From assembly GCA_023450335.1 (NCBI GenBank), contig JAEXHA010000105.1:1-5575 (forward strand): DNA of 5,575 nt. Reading direction: 5' to 3'. The stretch is from Actinomycetes bacterium (lineage in GTDB: Bacteria; Actinomycetota; Actinomycetes; Actinomycetales; Microbacteriaceae). Shown here one piece after another: positions 3,863 to 5,575 of the stretch (position 1 is the first letter of the stretch; each line of letters opens with the position of its first letter). The translations under genes and the position numbers were made by a program. Under the pieces are notes generated by a model. The model searched no databases. It was given only the letters and a program-made list of their open reading frames with translations, and was not told the DNA's origin.

Positions 3863-5575
3863 AGCTGTTCAGCGGTGCGACCGGCGCCGCATCCGACGCC
3901 GGGGTGGCGCGCAGCGCGCGGATGAGCGACTGCGCGTCGAACGGCCCGATGTGGCGACGCCCGTTGACGTAGAAGGTGGGCACCGACCTGATGCCCATCG
4001 CCTCGGCGTCGAGCATGTCGTCCCGCACCCGGGCGGTCACCTCGGCCGATTCCAGGTCACGCTCGAAGCGCTCGACATCGAGCCCGAGCTCGCCCGAGAG
4101 GCGGACGATGTCCGACGGCAGCTGATGCTCCTGATCGGCGAACAGCCCGCGTTCGAACTCGAAGAAGCGGCCCTGCAGCGCTGCCGCCTCCGACGCTTCG
4201 GCACCGGCGAGCGCGTTGGGGTGCTGTTCGGTCAGCGGCGCATGGCGCCACACGTACCGCAGCTGGTCGCCGAGTTCGCGCTGCACCTCGAGGATCGACC
4301 CCGACGCCTTCAGGCAGAACGGACACTGGAAGTCGCCGTACTCCACGATCGTGTACCGCGCGTCGGGCGGCCCCCACACGTGGTCGCGCTCGACGTCGAC
4401 GGGCCGCAGCAGCGTCTGCCCGATCTCGACGTCGGGATGCAGCGCGTCGGAGAGGCGGAACAGCACGGTGGCCAGCACGAAGGCGAGAATGGATGCCGCG
4501 AGCACGCCCACGCGCGCCTCGTTCTGCGCCGTGGGGTCGTCGATGGCAAGGTCGATGATGAACAGCGAGATCGTGAATCCGATTCCGCTGAGTGCCGCGC
4601 CGCCGGCGAGGCGGTCGAGGGTCAGCCCCGGACCGAATTCGCCCAGCCGCAGTCCACGCAGCAGCGCGGTCGTGCCGAGGATCCCCACGAACTTGCCGAC
4701 GACCAGGCCCGCCACGATGCCCCACGTCAGCGGCGATCGCAGTGCCGCCGTGAGGATCTCGGCATCCACCACCACCCCCGCGTTCGCCAGCGCGAACAGC
4801 GGCAGGATGACGTAGGCGACGTAGGGTGCATAGGCCGACTGCAGCCGTTCGTTGATCGAGATCGACTCGCGCAGGCTGTTGGCCGCCGCCCGCGCGTACT
4901 CGGTGTTGGGCGATTGACGGAAGGTCCGCGCCAGCTCGAGCGCATGCTCGACGTCGCGGCGGTTGGGCCGGTACACGGGCACGAGCAGCGCGATCGCGAC
5001 ACCGGCCAGTGTCGGATGCACCCCCGACGCGAGGAAGGCGAGCCAGACGATGATCGCGAGCGTGGCGTACACCGGTCCGCGCCCGCTGCGCAGATACCGG
5101 GTGAAGTAGACGCCCGCCAAACCCGCCGCGGCGATCAGCAGCGGCAGGGGCGAGAACGTGTCGGTGTACACGAGCGCGATGATGCTGAGCGCGCCGATGT
5201 CGTCGACGACGGCCAGCGCGAGGAGGAACACACGCAGACGGCCGGGCACCCGCGGCCCGATCAGCGCCAGCGCCCCGACGAGGAAGGCGGTGTCGGTCGA
5301 GATCACCACGCCCCACGCCGCGGCGTGACCCGACGGCAGAGCGATCAGCACGAACAGCACGGCGGGCACGGCCAGCCCCGCGATCGACGCGAGAACCGGG
5401 ACCATGGCACGCGACCAGCTGGTCAACTCGCCGATCGCGAACTCGCGGCGCACCTCCAGGCCCACGGTGAAGAAGAAGATCGCCATCAGCGCGTCGTTGA
5501 CCAGCGCGTGCAGCGTGAAGTCGAGGGTGAGATCGCCGACCCCGACGCTCAGGTGCGTCTCCCAGAATCCGGTGT
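3861..5575 (-). CDS. nhaA: Na+/H+ antiporter NhaA fused to C-terminal DsbA-like thioredoxin domain (5' end outside window)
   Basis: 570 residues are visible and the frame is open to the window edge. The MAIFFF methionine at 5484-5486 is internal, since the preceding codons read 'FWETHLSVGVGDLTLDF' and 'LHALVNDAL', as in NhaA before helix II. Residues below count from the first whole codon. The NhaA part (1 to about 375) keeps 'STDTAFLVGALALIG' with Asp94, 'LAVVDDIGA' with Asp124-Asp125 (E. coli Asp133, Asp163, Asp164), 'ASGVHPTLAGV' and 'SGIGFTISLFI'. It exchanges Na+ (or Li+) for H+ across the inner membrane. The cytosolic segment before 'YVAYVILPLFALANAG' is about 30 residues longer than in E. 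coli NhaA. From about 392 to 555 follows a DsbA/thioredoxin-4 domain with 'GDFQCPFCLKASG' (Cys417, Cys420; codons 4314-4325) and cis-Pro532 in 'SVPTFYVNGR'. If topology follows E. coli NhaA, this domain is cytoplasmic. It is the first visible gene of the likely operon. NhaA with a thioredoxin-like tail is a known actinobacterial architecture. Confidence 0.93.
   Translation of the reverse strand, partial: TGFWETHLSVGVGDLTLDFTLHALVNDALMAIFFFTVGLEVRREFAIGELTSWSRAMVPVLASIAGLAVPAVLFVLIALPSGHAAAWGVVISTDTAFLVGALALIGPRVPGRLRVFLLALAVVDDIGALSIIALVYTDTFSPLPLLIAAAGLAGVYFTRYLRSGRGPVYATLAIIVWLAFLASGVHPTLAGVAIALLVPVYRPNRRDVEHALELARTFRQSPNTEYARAAANSLRESISINERLQSAYAPYVAYVILPLFALANAGVVVDAEILTAALRSPLTWGIVAGLVVGKFVGILGTTALLRGLRLGEFGPGLTLDRLAGGAALSGIGFTISLFIIDLAIDDPTAQNEARVGVLAASILAFVLATVLFRLSDALHPDVEIGQTLLRPVDVERDHVWGPPDARYTIVEYGDFQCPFCLKASGSILEVQRELGDQLRYVWRHAPLTEQHPNALAGAEASEAAALQGRFFEFERGLFADQEHQLPSDIVRLSGELGLDVERFERDLESAEVTARVRDDMLDAEAMGIRSVPTFYVNGRRHIGPFDAQSLIRALRATPASDAAPVAPLNS

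Noticed and set aside
4057..5316. Minus-strand open frame (419 codons) overlapping the nhaA fusion
   Set aside because: It is an out-of-frame shadow of the antiporter gene. It is extremely Arg-rich with no membrane pattern, while the in-frame product matches NhaA throughout.
5484..5486. Start codon of the antiporter at the MAIFFF methionine
   Set aside because: The 29 codons upstream continue NhaA homology to the window edge, so this methionine is internal to helix II.
1..5575. CRISPR arrays, insertion sequences, tRNA or rRNA genes, toxin-antitoxin or defence genes
   Set aside because: No repeat-spacer arrays, transposase motifs, terminal repeats, cloverleaf sequences or defence-type domains were seen on either strand.

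Overview
The window is about 70% GC by eye and densely coded. It shows strong Shine-Dalgarno sites, third-position G/C, a probable leaderless promoter, and families common in high-GC Gram-positives: IclR regulators, an NhaA antiporter with a C-terminal DsbA domain, a cNMP-binding/thioredoxin-reductase-like flavoprotein, and a small UBP-type zinc finger. This points to an actinobacterium, perhaps near Microbacterium (Microbacteriaceae). That placement is inference from gene content and composition; there is no rRNA or marker gene here.

Left part (1-1731). The window opens with the last 76 codons of an IclR-family regulator. A 12-bp stem-loop carries its stop codon in the loop and separates it from a convergent DJ-1/PfpI-family gene. 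A 125-bp divergent region holds short inverted repeats and a -10-like element ideally placed for a leaderless transcript. It separates the DJ-1/PfpI gene from a complete second IclR regulator. The likely reading is that the second IclR protein controls itself and the DJ-1/PfpI gene.

Right part (1763-5575, all minus strand). Three genes probably form one operon, read from right to left: (i) an NhaA Na+/H+ antiporter fused to a DsbA-like thiol oxidoreductase domain with a CPFC motif, whose N-terminus lies beyond the window; (ii) 10 nt later, with its Shine-Dalgarno overlapping the antiporter stop codon, a 539-residue flavoprotein with a cNMP-binding-like domain, a thioredoxin-fold-like linker and a thioredoxin-reductase-like core that lacks the redox CxxC; (iii) 123 nt further on, a 114-residue UBP-type zinc finger protein.

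The three-gene set is the most interesting part. It joins ion/pH homeostasis, a thiol oxidoreductase, a reductase relative without its own redox cysteines, and a zinc finger known in eukaryotes for binding ubiquitin C-termini. The individual families are known; their joint function is not evident from sequence. I see no mobile elements, CRISPR arrays, tRNA or rRNA genes. No gene-free stretch exceeds 125 bases.
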